NCBI GenBank assembly: GCA_937906475.1
Contig: CALCZA010000216.1
Coordinates: forward strand, 1-43,489
Reading direction: 5' to 3'
Source of the DNA: an uncultured bacterium
Lineage (GTDB): Bacteria; Planctomycetota; UBA1135; UBA2386
Length of the DNA stretch: 43,489 bases
Shown here: positions 1-9,183 of the stretch, piece by piece
Layout of the letters: each line of letters opens with the position of its first letter
How positions within the stretch are numbered: the stretch's first letter is position 1
Made by a program: the position numbers and the translations under genes
Notes under the pieces: generated by a model
The model's input: only the letters and a program-made list of their open reading frames with translations
Database searches by the model: none
What the model was told of the DNA's origin: nothing

Positions 1-38
1 GCCCTGCTCGCCTTTGCCCTGCTCGCCTTTGCCCTGCT
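1..38. repeat. 15-bp tandem repeat inside the truncated secreted-protein gene
   Basis: Two perfect copies of a 15-bp unit (1-15 and 16-30) and the first 8 bases of a third are visible. Read on the reverse strand they encode KGEQG units. The unit is a multiple of three, so copy-number change would keep the frame open. The array probably continues beyond the window edge. Confidence 0.75.
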
Positions 39-189
39 GGCCGACGAGATCCTGCTTTGCAGTTGGCGGTTCGCTGACTACTGGCGGTGCCTGGGCACAC
101 AGAACTGGCGCAACAATTGCTGGCACAACAATCGCCAACACGGCCGCTGCAAGCAGCGGCATCTTTCGGAACGTCAGAAATGGGTGCAT
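1..189 (-). CDS. Secreted protein, N-terminal fragment only (runs off the left edge)
   Basis: This is the start of a reverse-strand gene whose remainder lies outside the window. From the ATG at 189 (or the second ATG at 162) the frame encodes a short basic start, a long hydrophobic stretch rich in Ala, Val, Leu and Ile, and a plausible signal-peptidase site after CAQA. A Pro/Val-rich segment follows, and then the pentapeptide KGEQG repeated at least twice up to the edge. The signal peptide is the main reason to accept the frame. It is divergent from the beta-propeller gene, with a shared upstream region of about 115 bp. The family cannot be named from roughly 60 residues. The repeat suggests a low-complexity, flexible exported segment. 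Confidence 0.6.
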   Translation of the reverse strand, partial: MHPFLTFRKMPLLAAAVLAIVVPAIVAPVLCAQAPPVVSEPPTAKQDLVGQQGKGEQGKGEQG

Positions 190-303
190 TCGGCGGACGG
201 AGAGGGGCCGATGAATTCTACCCAACCCAGCGCACGGACCAAGCCCCCCAACGATTCTGGTGCCACCACTCGCGTCACGATCGGCCACGGCGTAGAAGCG
301 GGC

Positions 304-1374
304 ATGGCCCTCGCCACGAAACTCATCTCCCTTGCCTTCCTCGCCGTAGCAGCGAACGCACAGGCAGACGGGACGGATTTGCCGCCCGCCGGCGACCGGT
401 TGCTGGTGTGTAACAAAGCCGAGAACACCGTCTCGATCTTTTCGGTCGCGCGGCGTGCCGAATTAGCCGTGCTCAAAACTGGGGTCGGGCCGCGCGAAAT
501 CGCCGTATCACCTGACGGCCGCACCGCTGTGGTCACCGACTACGGCAACGCCAAACCCGGGCACACCCTGACCGTCATCGATGTGGTTGCAGCGCAAGTC
601 CGGCGCACGATCAACCTGCAACAGCCAAGTGGGTCACCCACCCCGAACAACAAGCTGCTCTTGCGCCCGCATGGCGTGCAGTTCGTCTCCGATCATCGAG
701 TGATCGTCACTAGCGAAGCGTCGCGCAGGCTCCTGCTCGTCAACCTCGCGACCGGCCTCATCGAGCGCACGTGGAGCACGCCCCAGACAACCATGCGCAT
801 GGTCGCCGTCACGAAGGATGGCAAGCACGCGGCGGCGTCAAGCGTGGCTGATGGCACGCTGGTGTTCTTCAATCTGACTGGGATCAAGAGCGCTCCGCCA
901 TCGCTCATCAAGACTGGCGAAGGTGCTGAAGGCTTGGCCGTGCACCCGATCACTGGGAACGCATGGGTCGGCAACCGATCTGACAACACAATCTCGATCG
1001 TGTCGCGCAAGACGGGCAAGGTCGAAAAAACTCTCGACACTGGCACGGCACCGTTCCGCGTCGCGTTCACGGCTGACTATGAGCTGGTGCTGGTAACATG
1101 CGTAGAAAGCGGCGAACTGATGATCTTCGACGCAGCCGACCAGAAGCTGTTGCGCGAAGGGTCGATTCATGGCGACCGGAGCGAACAGAGTTCGTTACCA
1201 CTCGGAGTCGTCAGTGGACCCGACTCACGGTTTGCCTATGTAACGTGCGCGCGTGGCGAGTTCATCGCAATCGTCGACCTGAAGACCGGCCAACTGATCG
1301 ATCGCATCGATGCGCGCAAGAGCCCGGATGGCATCGCCTATGCCAGGCCGCGCGAGACTGCTACTAAACGTTGA
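304..1374 (+). CDS. Secreted YVTN-type beta-propeller protein
   Basis: The product is 356 residues if started at the ATG at 304. That start is chosen because it gives a clean signal peptide (MALATKL, hydrophobic core, cleavage after ANA). Upstream in-frame starts at 184 and 211 would bury the signal peptide behind about 30-40 polar residues. The mature part is a series of beta-propeller blades with recurrent patterns such as VSPDGRTAVVTD, NTVSIF, NTISIVSRKTGKV and VDLKTGQLIDRID, typical of the YVTN/SMP-30-like lactonase-fold group. About six or seven blades can be counted. Such proteins act in the periplasm or at the surface, and their ligands are usually unknown. No heme-binding CxxCH or other catalytic motif is seen. 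Function beyond fold is not inferable. Confidence 0.85.
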   Translation: MALATKLISLAFLAVAANAQADGTDLPPAGDRLLVCNKAENTVSIFSVARRAELAVLKTGVGPREIAVSPDGRTAVVTDYGNAKPGHTLTVIDVVAAQVRRTINLQQPSGSPTPNNKLLLRPHGVQFVSDHRVIVTSEASRRLLLVNLATGLIERTWSTPQTTMRMVAVTKDGKHAAASSVADGTLVFFNLTGIKSAPPSLIKTGEGAEGLAVHPITGNAWVGNRSDNTISIVSRKTGKVEKTLDTGTAPFRVAFTADYELVLVTCVESGELMIFDAADQKLLREGSIHGDRSEQSSLPLGVVSGPDSRFAYVTCARGEFIAIVDLKTGQLIDRIDARKSPDGIAYARPRETATKR

Positions 1375-1729
1375 GGAAGCCGCTGCCGGCGAGCTTCTGA
1401 GCCGTCGATACACCTCGCCGAAGTGGTCTCCGTGCCCGGCCCGATGGTGCGGCCAGCGCCAAACCCGTCGCAATCGTGCTGGATCGCCGGTCTCGACTCG
1501 ATCAAAGGCAGTCACCACGGTCACGTTTACGGATTGCATCCGCCGACGGCGGAAAACCACCCATGAGCCCAATGCCGTGGGCAGGTTACGGGGCGCGCTG
1601 ACGCCAAAAGCCAGGTCCGCAGCCGGTGGCGAGAAATGCCGGGCCAGACTGGCCGCAATTTCGCATCGATCCCGCGGTTGGCATCAGTAGACTGTTCGCC
1701 CGCATTTTCCGAGCACCCCTAAGCCGACC
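1375..1729. other. 355-bp gene-free stretch upstream of etfB
   Basis: Short open frames cross this region on both strands, but none shows a credible start, composition or family motif. The only local structure I can support is the 13-bp dyad at 1642-1654. The region most likely holds the 3' end of the propeller transcript and the promoter of the etfBA-ychF unit. I see no clear -35/-10 pair. Confidence 0.5.
1642..1654. promoter_or_regulatory. Perfect 6-1-6 dyad upstream of etfB
   Basis: GGCCAG and its inverse CTGGCC are separated by one base, and the site ends 75 bp before the etfB start codon. The position and symmetry would suit a dimeric repressor operator. A GC-rich 13-mer of this kind can also arise by chance in a region this long, so the call is tentative. 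Confidence 0.25.
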
Positions 1730-2482
1730 ATGGACATTGTAGTCTGCATCAAGCGAGTTCCCGCGACTGACACGGCAATCAAGATTGCCGCTGACGGTAA
1801 GTCGATCGAAACCAACGGCGTATCGTTCGAAATGAACGCTTACGACGAGTTTGCCCTGGAGCAAGCGCTCCTCATTAAAGAGCAGTTGGGCGAAGGCACG
1901 GTGACCGCACTCACCATCGGCCCCAGTCTCGCGCAGAAGGTTATGCGCGACGCGCTGGCTCGCGGTGCCGACAAAGCCGTGGTGCTGACGACCGACGAGT
2001 GGATTTATGACGGTGCTCAGGTCGCGCAAGCGCTCGCCACCTACCTGCAAGCGAACCCGGCGCAAATCGTGCTCTGCGGCAAGCAAGCGGTCGACTCAGA
2101 CAACAACCAACTGGCCGGCAACCTCGCCGCGCGCCTCGGCTTCGGCTGCGTGACGGAAGTCACCAAGCTCGAACTCGCCGATGGCACGTTCACGGCTGAG
2201 CGCGACATCGAAGGTGCTCGCGAAGTTGTCACCTGCAAGACGCCCGCCGTCATCAGCTGCAACAAGGGCCTCAACCAGCCGCGCTACGCGAACCTCAAGG
2301 GCATCATGAAGGCGAAGAAGAAGCCGCTCGAAGAAGCGGCGGCCGACCTTCCCGCTGCGGCGATGGAGATCGTGTCGCTCGAACTGCCGCCGGCGCGCGC
2401 CGATGGCAGGATCATAGGCGAAGGTGTTGATGCGGTGCCGGCGCTGATCGAAGCGCTGCGCAACGAAGCTAAGGCCATCTAA
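1730..2482 (+). CDS. etfB: Electron transfer flavoprotein, beta subunit
   Basis: A 250-residue product of normal length for EtfB. It begins with the family hallmark MDIVVCIKRVPATD and has the AMP/adenine-nucleotide-binding beta-subunit fold, with conserved stretches such as MNAYDEFALEQAL, CGKQAVDSDN and PAVISCNKGLNQPRY. With EtfA it forms the soluble heterodimer that takes electrons from acyl-CoA and other flavin dehydrogenases and passes them to ETF:quinone oxidoreductase. etfA follows after 18 bp, so the two are surely co-transcribed. No strong ribosome-binding site precedes the ATG. No dehydrogenase or ETF-QO lies in this window; the acyl-CoA synthetase at 35 kb could feed the same pathway. 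Confidence 0.97.
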   Translation: MDIVVCIKRVPATDTAIKIAADGKSIETNGVSFEMNAYDEFALEQALLIKEQLGEGTVTALTIGPSLAQKVMRDALARGADKAVVLTTDEWIYDGAQVAQALATYLQANPAQIVLCGKQAVDSDNNQLAGNLAARLGFGCVTEVTKLELADGTFTAERDIEGAREVVTCKTPAVISCNKGLNQPRYANLKGIMKAKKKPLEEAAADLPAAAMEIVSLELPPARADGRIIGEGVDAVPALIEALRNEAKAI

Positions 2483-2500
2483 TTTACGGAGACCATCACC

Positions 2501-3481
2501 ATGAGCAACATCATCGTTATCGCTGAGGTTCGCGGCGGCTCCCTGAAGCGCCCGTCTCTCGAAGTAATCACTGCAGCCAAGCAACTCGCCTCCGCTAGCG
2601 GTGGCCAAGTCGTCGCGATCGCGTGTGGCAACGGCATCGACGCCGCCACAGCCGAACTCGCCGCGGGTGGCGCCGCCAAGGTCATCGCCATTGACGGCCC
2701 TTCGTTCACCGAATACTCCGGCGACGCGTGGGCTAAGGCCATCGTCGAGCAAGTCAAAGCCAACGACGGCACAGCCGTTCTGATGGCGCACACGGCCATG
2801 GGCAAGGACTTGCTGCCGCGGGTTTCTGGCCTGCTGGATACCGGGATCATCACCGACGTGATCGAAGTCAGTTGCGAAGGCGGTGCGTACGGCGCCAAGA
2901 AGCCGGTGTTCGCTGGCAAGGCCACGATGACCGTCAAGGCAACCAAGTCGCCGTTCTGCGCGACCATCCGCCCGAACAACTTCGAAGCGTCCACTGGTGG
3001 CAGCGGTGAAGTCAGCAAGGTCGACGCTCCGAGCGGTGACCTGCTGTCGGTCGTCAAGGAGATCATTGCAGCCGGTGGCGACAAGACGCCGCTCGCCGAA
3101 GCGAAGGTCGTCGTTGCGGGTGGTCGCGGCCTCAAGGAAGCCGACAACTTCAAGCTGATCGAAGACCTTGCCGCCGCGTTCGGCCCAGGTGTGGCCGCAG
3201 TTGGCGCCTCGCGCGCCGTCTGCGACGCCGGCTGGCGCCCGCACTCCGAGCAAGTTGGCCAGACCGGCAAGGTCGTCAGCCCGCCGCTCTACTTCGCGAT
3301 CGGCATCAGTGGCGCGATCCAGCACCTCGCTGGCATGCGCACCGCTCGCACGATCGTCGCGATCAACAAGGACGCCGACGCGCCGATCTTTAAGGTCGCC
3401 GACTACGGGATCGTTGGCGACGCCTTCGAAGTCGTGCCGGCACTGATTAAGGCAATCGAAGAAGTCGTCGCCAACCGCTAG
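2501..3481 (+). CDS. etfA: Electron transfer flavoprotein, alpha subunit
   Basis: A 326-residue product, full length for EtfA. The N-terminal half has the ETF alpha/beta nucleotide-binding fold. The C-terminal third is the FAD-binding domain, recognisable from [20 protein letters not shown], the [11 protein letters not shown] stretch and [15 protein letters not shown], with the usual [20 protein letters not shown] near the end. A GGAG-like ribosome-binding site lies about 12 bases before the ATG, one of the few clear ones in the window. It lies 18 bp downstream of etfB and 16 bp upstream of ychF. The pair should be a functional soluble electron carrier. Confidence 0.97.
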   Translation: MSNIIVIAEVRGGSLKRPSLEVITAAKQLASASGGQVVAIACGNGIDAATAELAAGGAAKVIAIDGPSFTEYSGDAWAKAIVEQVKANDGTAVLMAHTAMGKDLLPRVSGLLDTGIITDVIEVSCEGGAYGAKKPVFAGKATMTVKATKSPFCATIRPNNFEASTGGSGEVSKVDAPSGDLLSVVKEIIAAGGDKTPLAEAKVVVAGGRGLKEADNFKLIEDLAAAFGPGVAAVGASRAVCDAGWRPHSEQVGQTGKVVSPPLYFAIGISGAIQHLAGMRTARTIVAINKDADAPIFKVADYGIVGDAFEVVPALIKAIEEVVANR

Positions 3482-3497
3482 TCGAAGCACACACTCC

Positions 3498-4604
3498 ATG
3501 GCACTCCAAGCTGGCATCGTCGGGCTCCCAAACGTCGGCAAATCGACGTTGTTCAACGCCATCACGCGCACTCAAAACGCGCAGGCTGCGAACTATCCAT
3601 TCTGCACGATCGACCCCAACGTCGGCGTGGTCACTGTGCCAGACTCACGGCTCGAACCGCTGCGTGAGATCTCGAACACCAACGTCGTGATCCCCGCGAC
3701 GATTGAGTTCGTCGACATCGCCGGCCTGGTGGCGGGTGCTTCGTCGGGTGAAGGGCTTGGCAACAAGTTCCTGAGTCACATCCGCGAGGTCGACGCGATC
3801 GTTCAGGTCGTGCGCTGCTTCGAGGACGAGGACGTGCACCACGTTTCGGGCACGGTCGACCCCGTGCGCGACATCGATGTCATCAACACCGAACTGGTGC
3901 TGGCCGACCTCGAGTCCGTGGAGAAGCGCATCAGCCGCCAAAGCAAGCAGGCCAAGCGCGGCGACAAGGAAGCGCAGCTTGAGATGCCGATTCTTGAGAA
4001 GCTTTTGCCGCTACTCAACGAGGGCAAGCCGGCCTACCTGTGCGAGATGACTAAGGAGGAGTTGGCCGTCGCTAAGCACTTCCAACTGCTGACGCAAAAG
4101 CCGGTCATCTTCGCGTGCAACGTCAAGGACGACGATCTCGCCGACGCGGACAACAACCCATTCGTGCAGCAGGTGCGAGAGTACGCGGCCAAGACCCTCA
4201 ACTGCGAAGCGATCGTGATCTCGGCGCAGATTGAAAGCGACCTCGTCGACCTGTCCGAAGAAGACGCGAAGGCGTTCCTGACCGATCTTGGCGTCGATGA
4301 GAGTGGCACGGGCTTGCTGATTCGCGCCACCTACCACCTGCTCGGACTACGCACCTACTTCACGGCTGGCGAGCAAGAAGTTCGCGCCTGGACGATTCGC
4401 TCAGGGGACACCGCGCCCAAGGCTGCTGGCGTAATCCACGGTGACTTCGAGCGCGGCTTCATCAAGGCCGAGACAGTGGCCTACGACGCGCTCATCGAGT
4501 GTGGCAGTGTTGCCGTGGCTCGCGAGAAGGGCGTCTACCGGATCGAAGGCAAGGAATACGTCGTCGCGGACGGCGACGTGCTGCACTTCCGATTCAACGT
4601 CTAG
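3498..4604 (+). CDS. ychF: Redox-regulated ATPase/GTPase YchF (OLA1 family)
   Basis: A 368-residue product matching YchF in length and layout. Near the start is the P-loop GLPNVGKST, then the YPFCTIDPN switch region and DIAGLVAGAS (the DxxG motif). The YchF-type replacement of NKxD reads NVKD here, where most homologues have NVxE. A helical insertion follows, and the C-terminal TGS-like domain contains the LRTYFTAGEQEVRAWT, HGDFERGFIKAE and VVADGDVLHFRFNV signatures. YchF is a ribosome-associated, ATP-preferring member of the Obg family linked to stress responses. It follows etfA by 16 bp and is probably in the same transcript, though no functional link to ETF is established. Confidence 0.96.
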   Translation: MALQAGIVGLPNVGKSTLFNAITRTQNAQAANYPFCTIDPNVGVVTVPDSRLEPLREISNTNVVIPATIEFVDIAGLVAGASSGEGLGNKFLSHIREVDAIVQVVRCFEDEDVHHVSGTVDPVRDIDVINTELVLADLESVEKRISRQSKQAKRGDKEAQLEMPILEKLLPLLNEGKPAYLCEMTKEELAVAKHFQLLTQKPVIFACNVKDDDLADADNNPFVQQVREYAAKTLNCEAIVISAQIESDLVDLSEEDAKAFLTDLGVDESGTGLLIRATYHLLGLRTYFTAGEQEVRAWTIRSGDTAPKAAGVIHGDFERGFIKAETVAYDALIECGSVAVAREKGVYRIEGKEYVVADGDVLHFRFNV

Positions 4605-4786
4605 ACGCGCTGGCGCCTCACCGACTGCGCACGCTGCCCAAGTAGATGACGTTTGCCGTAAGCAGTGGGCTGCGGCCAATGCCGCAATCACCACCGCCAC
4701 TTTCACGCCCGCGTGATGGGCATCGGAGCGAGCTGCGAAGCACCCGGAGATGCTCTGCAACGAGAATCACGGTTGGGCCGAACTAG

Positions 4787-6406
4787 CTACTCGCCGGCGA
4801 CCACGAGCTTGCCGGCTTGCAGAATAAATAACGCACCAAGCGGCACGAACTTACGTTCTTCGACCAGCAGGCCCAATGCGCGAACCTGAGCACCTTCGGG
4901 CAGCGCCACGGCGAGCTTGATTTGCCACACAGGGTTGCGGCCCTGTCCGTCAAGGCTTGGCTTCTCATAGGTGACGACACGGGGCGCGTCGTCGCCGACC
5001 TTCGCGACCAAAGCAATCCACTGCGCCGTCGCGCGACGCAGCGAACTGCGCAGAACGCCACGAACGATCTGGGCATCGCCACCGGTGATTTGCCCCATGA
5101 CATCCGTCGATGGCGCAGCGAACTGCTTCAGCACATCGGATTCGGGCAGCGACTCAAACTCCGGCAGCCACTTGCGTTCTAACAACAGTTTGAACTCCGC
5201 GGCATCACGAACAGACACGGAAGTGTCTGCGCCCGCAGCGGCCGGCACAATCATCGCAGCTTCCACTTGCTGAGTGCGCATGCGCGCCATGCGCAGACTT
5301 TCGATACCGGAGTACCAGTCTTGCACACCCAACACGGCAAACGCGCCGACAGTCACCAACAACACCGTGGTTCCAAACCGCGCGGCCAGCAAGCCGACCA
5401 AACCGATGGGCAACAAGAACGCGCCAAACGTCGCTTCGCGCAAAGTGCCGACTGGTGGGTTGAACTCGTAGCGAAATCCGTTGATCACGACGACTAGTAA
5501 GCCGAACACCACGCAACTCCACCACGGCGCGGCGGCCACACGTGCCTCGGTCGAACGGTTGCCACAGCACAGCAACAGGATCGGCAACAACCAACATGCG
5601 CCGCCGATCACCTGATCATCGATAATTGTCGACGGCAGCAGATCAAGCCACGCATGGCCCGTCGCTGCAAACAAGGCCAACGTGGTGTCCGTTGGCTCAC
5701 TGATCCACGCGGCCAACAAGTCGGCGCCGGCAACGGACCAGCCATCTGCCGTGCGCATACTGTAGAACGCCGCGACATAGCCGAGCACGAGCAGCACGCC
5801 CAACCATGCCATGCGGCGCTGGCTACGGGCGGCCTTGGCGGCGCTCAACATGGCTGGAATCAACGCAGTTGCGACGATCACACCGTGCAAATGGAACCAC
5901 GGCGCGATGACTGCGACAAGGATCGCGAGGATCGCCCGAGCAGCGAATCGGCCGCTCGGCTGCAGCCAACCAAGCGCGGTAACCAACAGCATTGGTACGA
6001 TCAGCAAACCTAGCCGTTCGCCATGCAACCAATTGCTGCCAAACGCCGGCGAAGCGACCATCAACCCGAACACTACGAACGCGATCGGGCCCCATCCCTT
6101 GGTCGTAGGGAACGCGCGACGCATCAAGTCGCACAAACCGGCGAGGGCCAGTAGGACGAGTAGCAGATTGACCCAGACAACCGATTGCAGGGTCGCATTC
6201 GGCACCTGCAGCGCACTGAGGTGCACGACGCGAGCCGCAAAGTGCATCGGTTCGGATGCAGTTTCGGCCCAGTTGGCGAACTCCCACCGTGGCGTGACTT
6301 CGCCAAGCGCTATGCGATCCGCAACGGATTCCGGCACGCGCGCGGCAAACGACGCCCAGTAACCAGCGGCACCTATCGGGAACGCAGCGAGCAGCCACGA
6401 GATCAT
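4787..6406 (-). CDS. Polytopic membrane protein of unknown function
   Basis: The product is 539 residues from the ATG at 6406. The frame stays open to 6517, but the longer version only adds a polar tail. Roughly ten to eleven hydrophobic segments span the first 400 residues, for example LLVLLALAGL, LLIVPMLLVTAL, WLGVLLVLGYVAAF and VVFGLLVVVING. A soluble C-terminal domain of about 130 residues follows. The general look resembles glycosyltransferase-C-type or O-antigen-ligase-like integral proteins, but I see no diagnostic DxD/ExD loop or Wzy motif and do not assign a function. The soluble tail ends with a possible beta-rich unit (KLAVALPEGAQVRALGLL). The gene is divergent from modA, with 152 bp between the chosen starts. 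Confidence 0.75.
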   Translation of the reverse strand: MISWLLAAFPIGAAGYWASFAARVPESVADRIALGEVTPRWEFANWAETASEPMHFAARVVHLSALQVPNATLQSVVWVNLLLVLLALAGLCDLMRRAFPTTKGWGPIAFVVFGLMVASPAFGSNWLHGERLGLLIVPMLLVTALGWLQPSGRFAARAILAILVAVIAPWFHLHGVIVATALIPAMLSAAKAARSQRRMAWLGVLLVLGYVAAFYSMRTADGWSVAGADLLAAWISEPTDTTLALFAATGHAWLDLLPSTIIDDQVIGGACWLLPILLLCCGNRSTEARVAAAPWWSCVVFGLLVVVINGFRYEFNPPVGTLREATFGAFLLPIGLVGLLAARFGTTVLLVTVGAFAVLGVQDWYSGIESLRMARMRTQQVEAAMIVPAAAGADTSVSVRDAAEFKLLLERKWLPEFESLPESDVLKQFAAPSTDVMGQITGGDAQIVRGVLRSSLRRATAQWIALVAKVGDDAPRVVTYEKPSLDGQGRNPVWQIKLAVALPEGAQVRALGLLVEERKFVPLGALFILQAGKLVVAGE

Positions 6407-6558
6407 CCGACCCAACCTCACTTGGACACCTGCACAGTCTGAGTCATGTAAAGACGTTACCAGGGGGCGGGCAAGCGGGGAGATACGATCCGTCAGGAAG
6501 CTCTCCAGCGGCGGCATTTGGCTGCGCCAAGCCCAGCGGTCGGCTATGACTGAGCCCC

Positions 6559-7323
6559 ATGATCGCCTGGGTTAGGATCACAACAGTGGCCATATTGCTG
6601 GCCACGCTGGGCTGCTCCGATAGCAGCCAGCAACGGGTTCGCGTCTTCGCCGCGGCTTCGCTGACCCAGTCGTTCGAAGAACTAGCGGCCGCATTTGAAT
6701 CCGAACACCCGGGCGTCGAGGTGGAACTGCACTGCGCTGGCACCTCGCGCCTGGTTCTGCAACTTCGAGAGGGTGCTGACGCGGATGTGTTCGCCTCTGC
6801 TGATGATTTCCAGATGCGACGAGTGGTCGACGCAGGCCAAACGAGCGCCACGCCGGTTGGGTTCGCCGGCAACGAACTCACCATCGTCACCTCCGACGGC
6901 AACCCCCACGAAATCCACTCGCTCGCCGACTTGCAGAAGCCCGAGATCGGTGTGCTGATGTGTGGGCCAGAGGTGCCGGCAGGTCGCTATGCGCGTGAGG
7001 CTCTCAAGAAGGCCGGCGTGAACGTGCAGTCGCGATCGGATGAACCGAGCGTGCGTGCAGTTGTCAGCAAGATTCGACTTGGAGTCGCTGACGCCGGTAT
7101 TGTCTACGCCACCGATGCACAGGCCGCCGCAGGCCAAGATGGCGTATTCGGTACCAAGATCCATCGCGTGGCCATTCCCGAACATCACAACGTCCGCACG
7201 CAATATCCAATTGCGCCGCTGGTGACAGGCGAGCACGGCGCTCTCGGCACGGCCTTCGTTGCGTTCGTTACCGGACCGGCTGGCCAAGCGATCCTCGCGT
7301 CCCATGGGTTTACCAAACCGTGA
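6559..7323 (+). CDS. modA: Molybdate ABC transporter, substrate-binding lipoprotein
   Basis: A 254-residue product with a lipoprotein signal peptide (hydrophobic core ending LATLGC, the Cys being the lipidation site). The mature protein opens with the ModA hallmark VRVFAAASLTQSFEELAAAF, then GTSRLVLQLREGADADVFASAD, and later PAGRYAREALKKAG, GVADAGIVYATDA and a PIAPLVTG segment, all conserved in molybdate/tungstate binding proteins. It captures the oxyanion outside the membrane and delivers it to ModB. The stop codon overlaps the modB start by 4 bp. Specificity for molybdate over tungstate cannot be read with certainty, but the ModB and ModC partners support the mod assignment. Confidence 0.93.
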   Translation: MIAWVRITTVAILLATLGCSDSSQQRVRVFAAASLTQSFEELAAAFESEHPGVEVELHCAGTSRLVLQLREGADADVFASADDFQMRRVVDAGQTSATPVGFAGNELTIVTSDGNPHEIHSLADLQKPEIGVLMCGPEVPAGRYAREALKKAGVNVQSRSDEPSVRAVVSKIRLGVADAGIVYATDAQAAAGQDGVFGTKIHRVAIPEHHNVRTQYPIAPLVTGEHGALGTAFVAFVTGPAGQAILASHGFTKP

Positions 7324-8111
7324 GTCGCACGCGCACTCCCATGCCCGCATGGCTAATGGTGCCCGCTGCGATCGCGGCGGTGCTATTCCTGCTGCCGCTG
7401 ATCGGGTTGCTAACGGCTGCTCCGTGGGGCGAGATGTGGTCGTTGGTAAGCGATGCTGCGACCCTCGATGCGTTGGCGTTATCGCTGGAGTGCTCGTTAG
7501 CGTCGGCCGTGCTGTGTCTGGTGCTTGGCTTACCTCTGGCGACGTGGCTCGCACATGGTAACGATGCGCTGCGAACGACCGTGCGCGTATTTACAACGCT
7601 GCCGATGGTGCTGCCACCGATCGTAGGCGGACTCGCGTTGCTGTTGGTCTACGGCAAGAACCACCTCATCGGCGGATCGCTACATCGGTGGTTCGGGATC
7701 GAAGTGCCGTTCACTGCGGCCGGAGTGGTGCTCGCGACCACCTACGTTGCGATGCCGTTCTTCGTGCTAACGGTCGAAGCCGGGTTGCGTGGCTTTGACC
7801 GGCGCTATTCAGAAGCAGCGGCAACGCTCGGTGCCGGACCATGGCGCACGTTCCGCACGGTCACGCTGCCAATGATCGCGCCGTCGGTGCGCGCCGGCCT
7901 ACTGATTGCTTGGGCGCGCGCGCTCGGCGAGTTTGGCGCCACGATCACGTTCGCCGGCAGCTTCCAAGGCCGAACGCGCACGATGCCGCTGGCCATCCAC
8001 CACACCTTCGAATCCCAGCCTGCCGCCGCGATCGCACTGAGCTTGATCCTGCTCGCCGTGTCCGCCGCAGTGTTGTTCTGCCTCCGTCGACAATGGTTCC
8101 CCTCGAGATGA
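7320..8111 (+). CDS. modB: Molybdate ABC transporter, permease
   Basis: A 263-residue integral membrane protein beginning with GTG at 7320, overlapping the modA stop as GTGA. It has five to six membrane segments and the ModB-type coupling loop with EAA-like sequence (SEAAATLGAGPWRTFRTVTLP). The preceding LPMVLPPIVGGLALLL and the following RALGEFGATITFAGSF and TMPLAIHHTFES are strongly characteristic of ModB. The gene is coupled at both ends: its stop overlaps the modC ATG as ATGA. As a homodimer it would form the membrane channel for ModC-driven oxyanion import. Confidence 0.94.
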   Translation: MSRTRTPMPAWLMVPAAIAAVLFLLPLIGLLTAAPWGEMWSLVSDAATLDALALSLECSLASAVLCLVLGLPLATWLAHGNDALRTTVRVFTTLPMVLPPIVGGLALLLVYGKNHLIGGSLHRWFGIEVPFTAAGVVLATTYVAMPFFVLTVEAGLRGFDRRYSEAAATLGAGPWRTFRTVTLPMIAPSVRAGLLIAWARALGEFGATITFAGSFQGRTRTMPLAIHHTFESQPAAAIALSLILLAVSAAVLFCLRRQWFPSR

Positions 8112-9160
8112 ACATCGACGCAACCTTCACCGCGACGCGCGGCACCTTAAAGCTCGACATCAGCTTGCAAGTTGGTGACGGCGAGACTCTCGCACTGTTG
8201 GGCCCGAACGGCGCTGGCAAGTCGACCGTGCTGCGAATGCTCGCGGGCCTGCAAGACATCGAGCGCGGCCAGATTAGCCTGGCGGGCACGCTCGTCGACG
8301 GTGGCCCTGGTGCCGTGTTCGTGCCGCCTGAGCAGCGCAACGTCGGCGTGATGTTTCAGGATCACTTGCTGTTCCCACACCTTCGTTTGCTCGACAACGT
8401 TGCGTTCGGACTGACTAGCAAGGGCGTCAAGAAGAGGCTCGCGCGGACCGTCGCGCGCTACTGGCTCGATCGCATCGGCATGGGTGACTACCGCAACGCC
8501 CGCCCAGACGAACTGTCGGGTGGCCAAGCGCAGCGGGTCGCATTGGCGAGAGCACTGGCGAACAAACCGCAACTGCTGCTACTCGATGAACCGCTGGCCG
8601 CGGCAGATGCAACCGCACGATTGGAGTTGCGGCGCACGCTACAAACGCAACTGAAGTCGTTCGGCGGTTCGTGTGTGCTGGTCGCGCACGATATCGGTGA
8701 TGCGTTGGCCTTGGCGGATCGCATCGCCGTGCTTGAAGAGGGGCGCATCGTTCAAACCGGAACGATCAACGAACTGGGTGCAAGACCTGCCTCGCGCTAC
8801 GTCGCGGACTTGATCGGACTCAATTGTTTCCGCGGCACATGCTCAGGCAACGTGCTGACGATGGCGAACGGTGCTGAGATCATCCTCGGCACGGCGCACG
8901 ATGGCCAAGCGATCGCAACGGTCCACCCACGCGCGGTGGCCCTGTTCCGCGAACGCCCTGCTGGTTCGCCACGCAACGTGTTCCAAGCGCCAGTCGTCGC
9001 CGTCGAACGCGCCCTTGATTGCATCCGCGTTCGACTGGGTGGCAACCTACCAATCGTTGCAGAGGTTACCGAATCGGCTGTCGGCGACCTTGGGCTAGAT
9101 CGAGGTGGCGACGTTTGGGCGGCGGTCAAGGCGACGGAGTTCCGCGTCGCGCCGGCCTAG
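8108..9160 (+). CDS. modC: Molybdate ABC transporter, ATPase
   Basis: A 350-residue protein. The ATG at 8108, which overlaps the modB stop by 4 bp, is preferred over the much longer open frame upstream because the family homology begins there. It shows Walker A GPNGAGKST, a Q-loop (VMFQDHLLFPHL), signature DELSGGQAQRVALARAL, Walker B LLLLDEPLAAAD and the switch His in LVAHDI. The last 70 or so residues form a MOP/TOBE-type domain, as expected for ModC, which in this family binds molybdate and can regulate transport. It converges on the osmoprotectant-type transporter gene with only 23 bp between them, so a bidirectional terminator must be short or absent. Confidence 0.94.
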   Translation: MNIDATFTATRGTLKLDISLQVGDGETLALLGPNGAGKSTVLRMLAGLQDIERGQISLAGTLVDGGPGAVFVPPEQRNVGVMFQDHLLFPHLRLLDNVAFGLTSKGVKKRLARTVARYWLDRIGMGDYRNARPDELSGGQAQRVALARALANKPQLLLLDEPLAAADATARLELRRTLQTQLKSFGGSCVLVAHDIGDALALADRIAVLEEGRIVQTGTINELGARPASRYVADLIGLNCFRGTCSGNVLTMANGAEIILGTAHDGQAIATVHPRAVALFRERPAGSPRNVFQAPVVAVERALDCIRVRLGGNLPIVAEVTESAVGDLGLDRGGDVWAAVKATEFRVAPA

Positions 9161-9183
9161 TTCGCAACCGACAACGTTCGCGG

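Noticed and set aside
1560..1700. Cobalamin-type riboswitch before etfB
   Set aside because: Some AGCCAGG and GCCGGTGG words look suggestive, but their order and spacing do not match the conserved B12 core on either strand.
6407..6558. Molybdenum-cofactor riboswitch or ModE operator upstream of modA
   Set aside because: A small hairpin (6517-6531) and an imperfect palindrome (6448-6460) are present, but I see neither the conserved riboswitch core nor the ModE consensus.
7841..8107. Upstream extension of modC to 7841
   Set aside because: The extension lies wholly in modB in another frame and has Arg/His-rich shadow composition. The ATG at 8108, which overlaps the modB stop, fits the family start.
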